Under the pieces are notes generated by a model. The model was not told the DNA's origin and did not search any database. It worked only from the letters and a program-made list of their open reading frames with translations. From Primula veris (Eukaryota; Streptophyta; Magnoliopsida; Ericales; Primulaceae): a stretch of DNA of 64,000 nucleotides. Within the stretch, counting starts at the first letter, position 1; each line of letters starts with the position of its first letter. Location of the stretch: NCBI GenBank assembly GCA_963682055.1, contig OY821743.1:32722702-32786701 (forward strand), in the 5' to 3' direction. A program made the translations under genes and the position numbers. Positions 1-16,567 of this stretch are shown here, in pieces.

Positions 1-30
1 CGTTCATCAGTAGCTAACTGCCACTCACAG

Positions 31-3709
<3,679 letters not shown>

Positions 3710-5038
3710 GAACATTAAAATATCCAGTTTTGTGTCGAATTAGTTAGTTTTCGGAAGTTCTTCGTGCAGATTTATATAATTGATTCATTTTGAAGATAAT
3801 TGAGCTCAACTGGAATAATACGGACCAAAGTTTGGTATTATGTACGAGAAACCATGTATTGTTCATCATGTCAGACTAGTTTGTTTGGCATAAAATGATG
3901 TTTGCATTTCAGAAATGATGAACATATACATTGTTGTTTCTTCATGAAGTGAAATAGAAAATTCCCCTTTAATAAAAGTCATAGTTTAGACTGTTGGATC
4001 TTATCGCTTAATTTGTATTTCTGGTAAGTGTTTTAAGAAGGGAAAACTTAGCTAAATCATCTTTCAAGAGCTGTGCTAAAAGCTCAACTGGAATATTATA
4101 TTTATCAAAGTTTGACATTATTACATTCTGAGAAATGATGTTTTATTCATAATGCCATGTCATGCTAGTGTGTTTCGCATAGAATGATATTTGCATTTCA
4201 GATGGAATTGTTGATTTTACTGAAGAGTGAAATATTAGAATCCTCTAAACAAAAGTCACAAGTTAGACTTCATCCTACAATTCTGACTAAAACAAGGCCG
4301 AGGGGGCCATTGTTTAAAAACATGGACTGTATCAAAATACTTTACACCGTTATTGCAGAAGTGTATTGTTATACAAAGCAAAGAATCGTTTGCCCTTTTC
4401 CAAAATCACTAATGCAGACACATGTTTAGAAAAAGAGCAACACTTTTACAATCCAGGAATGTTTGAATTTTAAGATCAAGAACATTCTTTTGGGAGGGCA
4501 TCCACTTTGGATTATGTAACTCAAATACTGGTGATGGACGTGCTATACTAGCATTTTTCTTGGTTGTGAGTCTTGTGACTTGTGATAGGCGGCTACCAAG
4601 CATTGAATAAATAAGCACAGAAAAAAAAATACTAGAAAGAGAGAACGTTTTAGATGATGGGAAAAGAATGAACTCATTTTCTCTATTATTGCATTAAAGT
4701 GCCATTACATTGATATAAGTAAAAAAAAAACACATTATTCCGGCATTACTTATCTAGTATCCTATATTCCTACTAAATTGACAGCCGCCTTCTTCATATA
4801 ACTGCCCTAAATAATTTACTCCAGTCATTAATAACAACAACCTAAGTCCCAATATTTCCTGGCCAAACGTAATATCTTCCCCCTTATACTTTTCGAAATC
4901 TGTAACCTTTCTGTAATGCATATCGCCTCTGGCCAAGACAAATTCATCTATGAGTGACAACTGTTAGGATGAGGAATCGGAGCCATCATGGGCTTGGGGA
5001 ATCGGGATGAATATTCATATAAAATATGCTACTCCTAT
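3710..5038. other. Convergent intergenic region with 3' UTRs
   Basis: This is the space between two genes that point at each other. The right part, about 4740-5038, is probably the 3' UTR of the O-fucosyltransferase gene on the - strand. A 68-codon open frame at 4754-4960 (-) lies inside that UTR and matches nothing I know. A short tandem duplication is listed separately. I see no other gene. Confidence 0.6.
3802..4268. repeat. Diverged tandem duplication of about 190 bp, offset 278 bp
   Basis: The stretch 3802-3991, starting GAGCTCAACTGGAATAAT, recurs in the same orientation at about 4079-4268. Landmarks are in the same order: the AGCTCAACTGGAAT start, a CATGTCA..CTAG block, GCATTTCAGA, and a final AGTTTAGAC or AGTTAGAC. 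The copies have many substitutions and small indels, so the duplication is old. It lies just downstream of the synthetase stop codon and may affect the 3' UTR. Confidence 0.65.
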
Positions 5039-8000
5039 TTATCTCATCACAATCGTGGTGTTTGAAGTTGAAAACGATGGTTCCATTTGGCATAAACAAT
5101 CCGGTAAAGGGTTCACATAGAATGCTTCTTCTGAACGAAACCTATCCGTCCCTTTTGTTCCTGAAATTGGGCCTTTTCTCTTTCTTGGGGAACCTTGCCT
5201 GTCCACGAAACAAAATTCTAAGCATCAAGCTACTAATTTTGTGGGTCAAATACAAAAACAGTCTCCATATTTAGGTTCAAATTTTCATTAGATCTTTAGG
5301 TAGTTTTGGTCTGCATAGTGTCAATTGAAATGCAACAGGTCTCCAAATTGTTGTAGTTTGAGTAGGTTACACTAAAGAGTCCCTACATTTTTTTAGGTTA
5401 CACAAGCAGTCCCCATGTATAACACTTTTACCATGCTAAAGTTTCACTTACAGGGACCAGTACTGTTGTACTTGAAACTATGGGGACCACCTGCTTATCA
5501 AACTGCAAGGACCCATACTGTTCAATTCAAACTATGATTCCTAAATTAAAATATCTATCCAAGTATGGAGACAATTGCAGTAAATTACACTTTTACTTTT
5601 ATCTGACTAATTTAAAATGATGACATTTAAGTGTTTAACTATGTTTTCTGTGACCTGCATAAGTTTTACTCAGAAAGACATACCGTCGTCTGTGGATTTC
5701 AACAATGCGAGAAGATAGTTTTTCACTTTCTAGCTTTCCCTGCTCTACTTTGTCAAAGAGATGGACAAGGGCTTTCCTAATTATCAGGAGAAAAAAAAAT
5801 ATAAATGTTGAGCACAGCAATGATATACTATAACTGTATTTTGAAATACAACGTTTCTTGCCTGTCAGGTGAAATAGTTTTCCTATGTCCTAAAAAACGC
5901 CGATGACCTTCAACAGCCATTGCCATGTTTCCAGAGTATGATGGTATAAATATATCGCTTTCAACTGAAACTATGTAGTCCAGAGCAGCCATTTGAGATG
6001 CATGGTTCATAAATGGCGCTAGTTCATCTGCTGAGGCTAGTTTTTCCTGGGAAAAAAAACTAAATAGATTAACTTTACATGAAAAGTTGTTTGGATTTGC
6101 AAGCTTTAAGCAAATCTTAGCTCACACCTCATGATGATAGTAACTTGTTTTCAGTTGTTTCTGCATTTCTTTAATACTATAAAATCCTTATAGCAACTTT
6201 GAAAATGAAACGGAGAAGCATCCAGTTAAAAGATATTGCAGGATGAAGATGGTCAGCAAATGTCTACCAATTCTTTAAGGCAAATGTGATCATCTAGATT
6301 TTAATCTAAACTCATCTTTCTTTCCACTGAATAGAAATCGTAAGGAATTTATCTTATCCTAGCAACAGAAAATCCAGCTATTTGACGAAATCACACTTCA
6401 ACTACATTTAAGCAACAGGCATTAGACAAATAAAACACAAGTTACGTTCTACTAAACTACTATATATGTATTTATAATGTATATTTGCATTTGTCTGGGA
6501 AACAATGATCTATCTTAAGGTCCTACATTCAGAGACAATTTGTGGTGAATAATATGTGCTAATTGCCAGAGACAATTTCAGTTACCTCATTGATGGGGGT
6601 TAGTTACCTTCTTGTACACCAACAAAGGCCTTAGTCCTATATTACCAAATCCAAAATTCTTAACCAATATACACGTAATCAGATTATTGATACACTTACA
6701 CTTCCTTCAATTTACTGAGGGACCGTTAATATGAGCTTCTATGTTTGTTATCTCAGTAAGTACCTCTAGTCCTATTGTTTTTGTTTCTTTTATTTTTAAT
6801 ATTTTAAATCGTGTATTTGATCTATCAGCAGATTAGCTACAAAATAGTATTTTAAATCGTGTATCTGGCGATTCCTTCCTGTACCTTGTTCATTAACAGG
6901 GGATAGTGAGATAGCAGATCCGCCATACGAGAGTCACCTCCATATATCTCCCCGGCAGCAATATATATAGGCGTATTTGAAGGGAATCCCATAGAAGTGA
7001 GAAACATTCCAACTTCTTTTGGTGTCAAAGGGCAATATCCTTTATCTCGCTGCTCTATCGAATCAATTTCTTTTATTTTCCAATATACTGTGTTTTCCCT
7101 AAAAGATTTAAAAGAAAGATAATAAACTTGGAGCATGAACAAGTAACAAAACAATTAATAATATGGCATTAAACATAATACCTAATTGTTTTTAATTCTT
7201 CAGCTTCCTCGTCGGATAAACCATGTGTGCATCCACTGAATGCCAGCATGTCCTTTTCATACCTTAAATGCAATGCTATATATGGACCATAGGATCTCAT
7301 TCTGTCAACCAACATCTAGAATACACGATAGAAAATGACTCCCAAATACGGCCAGCTTTAAAAGTCAAAGTATAATTTTAGATTTATTTGCGTCTATTTC
7401 TATGTTGCATTAGAAACTTAATTTTCCTTGTTCTTCATTTGACTAGATGTTTAAAGTTCTAAGGAAATAAGTACGAACAACTTATAAAAAAAAGTATTCA
7501 TTAAAGAACAAGCGAAGTAATGAACCAAACCAATTAATTACACACGTCTAAACTAAGGTTCTTCAGAATTCTTGAAAATGCTTTCTTTATAGTGTTGCGC
7601 ATTTTAAAGCCAGAGAACTATCTATATACTAAAAGTGTTTAAAACGAAATAACCTTTCCCACTGCTTCTATATGAGGTGAAAACCGAAGGGCTTCGTAAC
7701 AAGCACGGCACCTTAGCTTTTGAATATCTGGTGGGAGATTATTGTTAGCCAATCGAGAATCAGATTTGGCTGCCCTTATAATCTGATGAGAAATTAGATG
7801 TCTCAACATTGTGCATATAAATAGTGATACTTTTTTACTGGGTATTTTGTGTGAAAATATACCTGATAATCTGCCCATAAGCTAGCAATCTCGTCCTGGT
7901 AATAATCAATACCAGACCAGCTTCTGAAGTGCTTAACTGCTCTAGTAGAATTTGCCAGTTCCTCAGGAAGCTTTTTGATAACTTTCACATCATTGGCTAA

Positions 8001-8670
8001 TGACTTTATGAAATGGTCCACATCAAATACATTACCAAAATTGCTGCAAAAGATACAGAATATGATTAATAGCATCAAGGTGGTGAACAAAGACCCGATA
8101 AAGTTTATGAATTTGTCTAAAATACCTAGTGTCCTGCCAAAACGAGCGCTTATCAAGTTCCGGAATTACAAGTGTAGCATCTATAATTCGGGCAACAGCA
8201 ACCATGTCACATATCTGATGAAAAATAAAACAAAAAGGTATAAGCTTTATACGGTTGTTAATAAGGTTTCGTTATGGTTATCCATTAAGTACACCCCATT
8301 ATTAGCAATAATTGCTAAAAGAGAACTCTTGCAATCTGCATATCTTTTTACCAAAGAAAAAAAAACGAGAGAGAAGATAGTTAAAGCAACCACAATAGCA
8401 AAAATTACATAAAGAGGAAAAACGAGATTTTCTGGATATTGATAATAGAAGGGCTAACTTAATGGGGGTAAAGTTTCCATAAATTAGCATGAGAAATTTG
8501 TACGGTACTGGATAAAACGGTCATAAACAGTCCGTAATAGGAGATTGGATTTGACCAATTATAGAGCACTAAAGACAGAGATCAGATGGAGTTAATAGTT
8601 GGTAAATAGCACTTATTAATTCATTAAGGCTTGTTTATTTATATGCTCAAACTTCAAACAAAGGCAAGCG

Positions 8671-8710
<40 letters not shown>

Positions 8711-11700
8711 GAGGGAGGGAGATATATACATACCCCAGCCCGCATCTGATTTAACCCGCCATTTGCATGAACGAAAAGGTAACCTTGTGACTCGCCAGGG
8801 ACTGAAAGAAACAAAGTTCAAAATAAATCACACACAATAAGATATATATTTAAGCCTACAAAAATAAGCCACAGCCACTGCATATGAACCTGTATAGTTT
8901 GAACTTGGTTCAACACAGGGAACATAATCTCGATTTGGCACTGGCTTCCACAGTTGTTTGTCTTTATCCAGAGTCCCATTCGCACCATTAAACTGTCAAA
9001 TCAAAAGGAGTGAAAAACATGAAAGCTGCATAGCTAGTACTAATATTTGACAAGACCCGAAGTTGCACAACCCCACACCAGTTGAGAAATTTAAAAACCC
9101 TACATTTCACCATTTTTTTTATGAATTCAGGAGTTTATGTACTTCTAAATCCATCCCATCCACCCCCCCCCCCCCCCCCCCCCCCCCAAACACACACACA
9201 AAAAATTAAAAATAAATAAAATTCCCATCCCCTGGGTGATTTAAAGATTCAAAAACTTTATCAAAGCTCAATTTCACCGGATACCATTAATTGCTACCTT
9301 AGATTATGTACTACTCCTAAAGAAGTAAAAAGGGAATTATCCTTCATTTCCTTTTTTGCAAGATTTCCTAGCCCCTTTTTCGACAAAGCATAAGAACGCC
9401 AAGTGAAAAATTATATAAACCACGTGTCCCACAATAAATTTATCACAATTGACAAGTTATACAAACCGCATATTTCACAATAAAATTTATCAATTTGGGG
9501 TGATTAAGTGACAAATAAAGCTTTATGAACCACATACACACTCAAAGGGCAAAACATATTCCAAAATTTACCTCAAGCTACTAGATAAAATAGAAACTTC
9601 CAAATTTGACTCCCTTTTCCTCGATTTTCATATTCTGTGATTGGTGAATGATTCTAATTTTTGATTTAGCAAAGGATCCCGACTTAATTTAAAGTGAAAA
9701 CGGAATAAGAGCAACGAACAGGCATATATATATGCTAACAGAAGCACGAAACCTTATGAGAAGAGGAAGAATCTCTAGACAGGTGGGGTGGCACCTCTTC
9801 CAGAATCAAGTTCTCTTCCTCATGCTGCAAAATAAAAAAATAGCATTATTTCAAATTAATGACCCAATAGTGCCTTAACATATCAGGAGTTCTTTCTATT
9901 TTCAATATTACACACCTAAATGAAATGCGAGCAAGATGAGAGAAACTCATATTCAGATCAATCACATTAACACCAAGTTTTTTTCACAAAGAAAGAAAGA
10001 TCACAGAACATTAGAGCTTAATATTTTATCATGCTTAAGAAAAAGAAAATAAGAGTTTATCATCAAGCACAAATCCAATAGTAAAAGCTGAATATATTTT
10101 ACCTAATTGAAAAACTATGTTTTACAAATGAAAAATATTCAGGGGCAAAAACACAGTTGATATGTTGAACATAATACTACAAATTTTCCACAATGTTAGT
10201 AAAAATAGACCATTTTTAGAGGCGAAACCAATCATTATAATCAGTATCAAACACATAAAATTCACACACAATGACTAAAAAAACAAAATACACTCTAAAA
10301 AGAAACCTAAATAAAACTCTACATTACGTACTAAAATTAAAAATGCAAGACTACAGTTGATATGTTGAAGATTGCACCACATATTTTTCACAATAGGGGG
10401 AAAAACCAGTCTTTTTCAAAACAGACACATTGAATTTACAGCCAATAACTAAAAAACAAAATACCTTCCGAAAAGATAAACTAAAACAAAGTACATTGAA
10501 AAGGTGGGACTGATAATCAATTAAAACATATCAAAAATAAGAATAAGACAAGTCTGTTGAACATTGCACCGCATATTTTTCACAATAGAGGGTAAATTAC
10601 CTTTTTAATTGATTTTTTTTAATTGAATTAGCATACTCAACAAATTTAAAAGGGTAGAACTGAAGTTCATCAAAAACCAAAACCCAGTTATCAGTTTTTT
10701 TAGTGTTAACACTTAACACTAAAAAAACCATTCTTTCAAACTCCTAAATTATTGAATTAGCATAGCAATAACATAAAATAAAATATAAATATAAAAGGGT
10801 AAAACTGATTCCATAAAAAACCAACCCATTTCTCAGATTAAAAAAAGTCTGTACTTGTCTGTGTATGATTCTGTGCCACAATTCTTTTACAATAGAGGAT
10901 AAAAACCATTCTTTCTAACTCCTAAATTATTATATTAGCACACCCAACAAATTTAAAACAGAATAAATATAAAAGGTAAACTAAAATTCATAGAAACACC
11001 AAACCCAGCTCTCAAAAAGAATTTAAAAAATCTGTACTTGTCTGCACCACAATTTTTTTTCACAATGAAGGGTTAAAACTAAAAAACCATTCTTTCTAAC
11101 TCCTAAATTACTGAATTAGCATACCCATAAAATAATACAGAATAAATATAAAAGGATAAAACTGAAACTAAAAAAAAAAACAAAAAAACCCAGCTCTCAA
11201 TAATAATTAAAAATGTATGTAGCTGTCTGTGTGTGAGTCTGTACCGCCATTTCTTCACAATAGATGGTTAAAACTAAAAAAAAAAAAACCATTCTTTCTA
11301 ATTCTAAAATTATTGAATAAGCATACCAATAACATAAAAAGCAGAATAAATATAAAAGGGTAAAACAAAAATTCATAAAAAACCAAACCCAGTTCTTAAA
11401 TGTCTGTATGAGTCTGTAGCACAATTTTTTCACAATAGCAAAATACCATTCTTTTTCACTTCTAGTTGTTTATATTAGCACAAAAATATCATAAAACAGA
11501 AAATTCATTAAAAAACCAAACCCAGCTCTAAAAAAAAAGTAAAAAAAAAAAAAAAAACTGTAATTGTCTATGTATGAGTATGTACCAAAAATTCCTCAAA
11601 AACTAAAACACCATTCTTTCTAAACCCTAAACAATTGAATTAACATACCCAACAAATTTAAAACAAAATAAATATAAAAAAGGTAAAAGTAAAACTCATA

Positions 11701-11908
11701 AAAACCCAAACCCAGCTCAAAAAAAGTAAAAAAAAAGAAAGAAGGTGTGTGTAAATACCAAATTGAGCTTATAAGTGATAGGTGAAGAAGATGGGAATAA
11801 TCGAATTTTAGAATGAAGAAGAAGAGTAATCAAAGCAATCCACCCTATTGCACACGTCACTAATACCCTTTGCACTGTCACCCCTTTCTTCCATCTCCTC
11901 TTCTGCAT
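5039..11908 (-). CDS. Plant O-fucosyltransferase family protein, complete, 12 exons
   Basis: This is a predicted Golgi type II glycosyltransferase of the plant GDP-fucose O-fucosyltransferase family. Exons in transcript order: 11908-11759, 9824-9753, 8992-8890, 8801-8734, 8214-8126, 8043-7863, 7782-7654, 7315-7182, 7098-6885, 6046-5862, 5776-5684 and 5198-5039 (TAA). They sum to 1578 nt, 525 residues, with every phase matching. Residues about 15-32 form a signal anchor ([17 protein letters not shown]). Family landmarks are [12 protein letters not shown] near 120, HLRYEKDM near 280 (likely GDP-fucose site), [18 protein letters not shown] in exon 10, then [16 protein letters not shown], and [17 protein letters not shown] near the end. 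All introns are GT-AG except number 10, which begins GC. Intron 1 holds a tandem array and the last intron a MITE. The acceptor substrate is unknown. Confidence 0.94.
5243..5590. mobile_element. MITE-like element in the last intron of the O-fucosyltransferase gene
   Basis: The ends are imperfect inverted copies. The left end reads GTCAAATACAAAAACAGTCT and the reverse complement of the right end reads GTAAATTACTGCAATTGTCT, both then continuing CCATA(T/C)TT. The interior has repeated AGTCCC/GGGACC words typical of short Mutator-like plant elements. It codes for nothing and lies wholly within an intron. Target duplication was not resolved. Confidence 0.5.
8676..8706. repeat. GA microsatellite in O-fucosyltransferase intron
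   Basis: There is a run of about 15 GA units in the intron after the exon carrying the [12 protein letters not shown] motif. A 69-codon open frame across it is an artefact of the repeat. Confidence 0.85.
9163..9187. repeat. Poly-C tract of 25 bases
   Basis: An uninterrupted run of 25 C lies in intron 2 of the O-fucosyltransferase gene and is followed by a short CA run. Its true length may differ because such runs are hard to sequence. Confidence 0.85.
10680..11720. repeat. Degenerate tandem array, unit about 160-200 bp, in intron 1
   Basis: The words CACAAT, CCATTCTTTC, CTAAATTATTGAATTAGCATA, AATATAAAAGG and CCAAACCCAGCTC recur in the same order about six times. The CCATTCTTTC word occurs near 10728, 10906, 11087, 11289, 11446 and 11611. 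The array fills the 3' part of the long first intron of the O-fucosyltransferase gene on the opposite strand. It has no coding capacity. Confidence 0.75.
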
Positions 11909-12709
11909 CTCTCTCTCTCTATATATATATTTTTATATTTTTATTTATCTAAATATCTAATATATATGTATGTAATATGTGTGTGTTTATTTTTATTTAT
12001 TTTGGTTTAAGGCTTTTATTAGTTTTGTTGTTATATTTTTATTGATGGTGTGTGAGTGAGTTTGTGGGAATTTGGCTTTTTATTGTTGTGTTATGATGGT
12101 GAGAGAGAGTAGTTATATTATGAGTGGGAAAAAGAAAGAAAAAGTAGGAAAAAATAGATTTTTATTTTACTTAATCTATAATAATATGTACTATCTATGA
12201 TGTGTGGGTTTTTTATTTGAAGAGTTTATGGTTTTTGACTTTTAATTGGTTTTTTGACTTTTGTTGTTATTTTTTTGTTGATGGTGTGAGTTTGTGGCAG
12301 TTTTGGCTTTTTATTGTTTTGATGGTGAGAGTTTTATTATGAGTGGGAAAGGAAAAAAAACAAGAGATTGAAAAAAAGAGTTTTTTCAGTTTTTCCTACT
12401 TTTTTTTAAAAAAGGTTATTTAAACACCGGTGGGATGGTTTTGGTTTTAGACTTTTATTAGTTTTGTAACTTATGTTGTTATTTTTTGTTGATGTTGTGA
12501 GTTTTTTTTTTTTTTTTTTTTTTGTTATGATGGTTAGAGTTGTATTATTAGTGGGAAAAAGTTGAAAAATAAGAGTTTTTCAGTATTTCCTTTTTTTCTT
12601 TTTTTTTTTTATTTCCACCGGCGGTGGGATGGTTTTTTGGTTTTTATTTTATTGCTAAACTCTTTATGATGAAGAAGTGGGAATTTGGCTTTTTTTCAGT
12701 TTTTCTTAG
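11909..12709. repeat. Promoter-side low-complexity DNA with diverged tandem repeats of about 210 bp
   Basis: Upstream of the O-fucosyltransferase start there is a CT run and a TA run, then a T/G-rich block. The string GATGGTGAGAG or a close variant followed by ATTATGAGTGGGAAA recurs near 12094, 12321 and 12529, and again at 13239 beyond an inserted MITE. This shows a tandem array with a unit near 210 bp. No gene is seen. Confidence 0.65.
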
Positions 12710-13227
12710 GGTAAATACAAATAACCCCGTGGAACTATGGGTCATTTGCGAAATAACCCCTATAAACTATCATTTCTTGCATTTAATCCCTATAAACTAT
12801 CAAATTTTTGTAATTAACCCCCAAGTTTCATCTTTAAAATGACATGAATTTTTATTTATGTTGTGATCGTTTTAAAAAATTGTTTGTTTTATATATATGG
12901 TTTGTCAATGCACATGAGGCAAGATAAAAATTATCGTTAAAAGAGTCGTATGAAGTGGCTCTACAAAAAATATATTATTTCGGTGAGAAAAAGCTTTTTT
13001 TGTGTCATAATATAAAATTTTACTTGACATGAATAGTTATCAAATAACTCACTATAAATTAAAATTAACCAAAACTCATCATCGAGTATAGAGTTATATT
13101 ATTTTTACGATGGAATGGGGGTCAATTGCAAAATTAGGATAGTCTATGGAGTTAATAGACAGAATAAATAGTTCATGGGGTTGTTCTTAAAAGACGTAAA
13201 GTTCCAGGAAGTTATTTGCATTTTACC
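12710..13227. mobile_element. 518-bp MITE with long terminal inverted repeats (Mutator-like)
   Basis: The left end GGTAAATACAAATAACCCC and the reverse complement of the right end, GGTAAAATGCAAATAACTT, are inverted copies. The similarity continues for about 110 bp on each side (GTGGAACT, AACCCC, AACTAT, GACCCCC or AACCCCC). The flanks TTTTTCTTA and TTTTTGTCA could be a decayed 9-bp target duplication, which would fit the Mutator superfamily. Removing it restores a unit of the surrounding tandem array, which supports the boundaries. It has no coding capacity. Confidence 0.7.
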
Positions 13228-15618
13228 TTTTTGTCATGATGGTGAGAGTTGTAATATGAGTGTGAAAAGAAGAAAAAGTTGAAAAGGAGAGTTTTTTTTT
13301 CTTCAGTTTTTCTACTTTTGCTTTGTTTTGGAGTGAGATCTGGCTATGAGATGAATATAAGTAAAGAAAAGAAAGAGAGAAAATAAGGAAATTACTAAAA
13401 CTTTTATGTTTGGGAAATGGATCAATTCCGAAAATAGGTTATTATTGTAACTGACTAATACAATGTGATACGAAATGGACTTAATCGGAAAAGTTCACAC
13501 AATCAAACAAAAAAGCTAATATTCACGACACGAAACCGTTACTACTTATTTATTTATTTATTTTACTTAAATTTAGTGTTTGAAGAATTTTCTTGTTATT
13601 ATTGTTTGTAAATAAGGTTGCATCCCAATGCTTTTCCGGTTTAGGTTTTTAACATTACCAAAAAATATACTATATCTAGTGCAACTTTACCCAAATTGTG
13701 AAATTTTATTTTAGCATTTTATTCGAACTATTTAGCTATATGACAAGCTTAATGCACAATGTATCATTGCCATTACAAAACCTTTTTCAATACTTTAGCT
13801 AAGATAATCTTTTTAATCAAGCAACCAAAGGAAGCTTTGACTTAAGCTACCCTATAAGCTGGGTCGACTTTGTTTGTTGCAAAGATTTTTTATTCCTCTT
13901 CTCATTTTTTTTGCTTAGTACTGCACGGATTTACAAGATTATATATAAAAGGACACAAAGCTCAACCATATATTTCTCACTCTCGGAAACTCGGGTCATT
14001 TCCTACTGTAGGCGTGACATAACCGTCGTACACACGGTCATACCATTTTAAAGCACGATCACACAAGCCGAACCACACTTTCATATCAACATACAACTAC
14101 GTCTCTTTGTCGTAACTTGTCAAGGAGGATCAACCACGTACGCATAACTGTGGAACTTTGGCCTAGTTTTGTGTCCTGCGGCTTTATAAGACGTTGATAA
14201 AAGTAGAAAACTTTAAACATATATATAAACCATAAGTATAAACTTATATCTAGACAATGCAAGACTCAAAACACAGCAATCGCCCCAAATTTATCTATTT
14301 ATAAATCCGTGTCATCATACACTCTTTCATTGATATCTCTCAAAATTTGCGGTCCGCATGGCCTGTATATATAATCAAATAATCAATTATGAGAAAAGAC
14401 TATAAGTGGCCTTAGTAAATCCGTTCATCGTGCTAGTTAAAATGCCGGTGCTTATTTACGTTTATTCGTAAAAAGATGATATATTTACAACAAAAGACTG
14501 TTTATATAACAAAAATTACTGTAAACTATATATCAATTAAGGTGGCCTATCAATTACTTTATTAAAACAACGTCTAATTGGTATAAAAAGTTTACTTTTC
14601 CTTTAATGATTTTTCCGTTCTGATCGTCAGCACCAAGCGACTAGACTTCTATGGAGAAATAAGAATCTGCTTTCAAAGTGGGAAAACATGGCTATCAGCG
14701 TATCGATATTGAAGCTTAAGCCCTCGTCCGTGTACGTTGATCGTGATCTGCTTTACCATCTAGCTAGTTCTTTATCTCAATTTAATCATTCCTCTTTAAA
14801 CTAAAGTATAACTAATCATGTGAGTCTAAGATATATGGTATGATTATTAATTAGTACTTTATAATATTTTTTTACATTTTTTTACTCTTAAGTGTCTTAA
14901 TAGCAAATCAAGGTAACATGACATAGGAAAGTAAGCATCTAAATTAGTGCTATAATACTATAAGTTATAGGTCGAGACTACGATTTCAAACAAAAATATA
15001 AGCCAAAATTTAGACATGATATATATTCCATAAACAAGGAGAAGAATGACCTACTGATAACAAAAAAATTTTCCAATATAAATGTGAAGCGTCATTGGCA
15101 ATGTTTGACAAATTGTCCTTCTGGATCCAAAATAGTACACACTAAATGTGGACTGAACATAGTGTGGATCTCAAAATGTGTCAACAGATTAATATGATAT
15201 GTCTAAAAAAACTTATACATATACAAACATAAGTTACATTTAATATGGATAGCATCATGCATGTGCAGGAGACTTCTAACAGGGGCATACATTGATTGAT
15301 GTACTTAATTGCCTTCAGTTATTGATATAAAATCTCATCAGGTCTGATATGTCTTCAACTTTATTTTACGAGTCATATACTTCTACATTGGAAAAAAAAA
15401 ACGTTTAAATTTTGTCCCCATAAAACGAACTCGAGTTTTTAAAAAATGCTTACAGATTTTACTGCCCATCTTGAAGAATAACTAACAGTAGTAACAGATG
15501 TTTTTTTTAATCTAAAATCATCACATATATGATATATCCATTATGAACTCAAGTCCCGAAACATTTTATTTACAGAATTTAATGCTCATTTTGCGGCATT
15601 ACGCTAACAATCGAGTAC

Positions 15619-15688
<70 letters not shown>

Positions 15689-16334
15689 TCTGACCTGTAA
15701 TTTTGAATATTATAGGTCTAAACTTGATAGCTAGATGATAAAAAACCGATAGGTAAGTAATGTTTTTCATTTTGTAATGTGACCCGTATCTCTGTATAAA
15801 TGTAATACTAGTAAAAGTTACTTGTACGTTACGTGTAAGACGCGTAATGACATAAATCTAATAATATATTTTATTTTAAACATAATATTCAGATTTTGTA
15901 TCATTTATTGTAGTTATGCAGATTAAAACGAATTGTTAATTAATTTATGCTACATCCGTAATTAGGAAAATATATTGAGGATAACTTATTAATTAATTTG
16001 ATTAGATACATTAATAATTATTAAAATAGAGTAAGCGTAACTTTTAAAAAATTGGATAAAATTTAATAGGTTTAATCTTTGTTAAATTTGTTTATATTAA
16101 TAGTACGATGTTTGATAAAGTGGTCATTTATTGAAAACAAATTCAGTATTCATCATGTTATTAAGTGATGTAGTACGTAAAAACTAACTGTTCAGAAATA
16201 TTTTTTATAGTACTCTATGCGGTAACTGGTAAGTATTTCCTTTTCGATCCTATAACACAAAAAGACATACTATGCAGGGTACACGATACAGCTCCACGTG
16301 ATAGACAAAAAAAATATGTAAATTATATCAGTAG
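13228..16334. other. AT-rich intergenic DNA, no gene recognised
   Basis: After the last unit of the tandem array I see no coding pattern, splice-like series or RNA gene. It includes a TTTA microsatellite near 13546 and a long TA microsatellite, listed separately. Confidence 0.55.
15622..15685. repeat. TA microsatellite, about 32 units
   Basis: Pure TA alternation runs for about 64 bp. A 63-codon open frame across it is an artefact. Confidence 0.9.
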
Positions 16335-16557
16335 TGTTGTGTGACATATTAGCTCGTTATAGATATGTATAGAGATATGTATAAATATAGAGAGAGGTAT
16401 GATAGAGACAACAACAGAGTCTTTATTTATCAGAAGTATATGAATGAATCTCAAATAGAAGACCCCTAACCCTCTTTATATAGATAGAGAGGTAGGGTTA
16501 CAAGCCCACTTGGGCCCATAAAATACAAGCCCAATAGTCCAATAATATCTTACAACA
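16335..16557 (-). repeat. 3' LTR of copia copy 1
   Basis: This 223-bp repeat starts TGTTGTGTGACA and ends TCTTACAACA as read on the + strand, giving TG..CA ends and a 5-bp terminal inverted repeat. It matches 22989-23211 with about one substitution. Confidence 0.93.
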
Positions 16558-16567
16558 CTCCCCCTTT
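16558..16567 (-). other. Polypurine tract of copia copy 1
   Basis: On the - strand AAAGGGGGAG sits directly before the 3' LTR, as expected for the plus-strand priming site. It sets the orientation of the element. Confidence 0.75.

Noticed and set aside
4754..4960. 68-codon frame on the - strand downstream of the O-fucosyltransferase stop
   Set aside because: It lies in the probable 3' UTR, lacks homology I can recognise, and the gene already ends properly at 5039.
8631..8840. 69-codon + strand frame with an Arg-Glu repeat
   Set aside because: It is the translation of the GA microsatellite and overlaps a real exon on the other strand.
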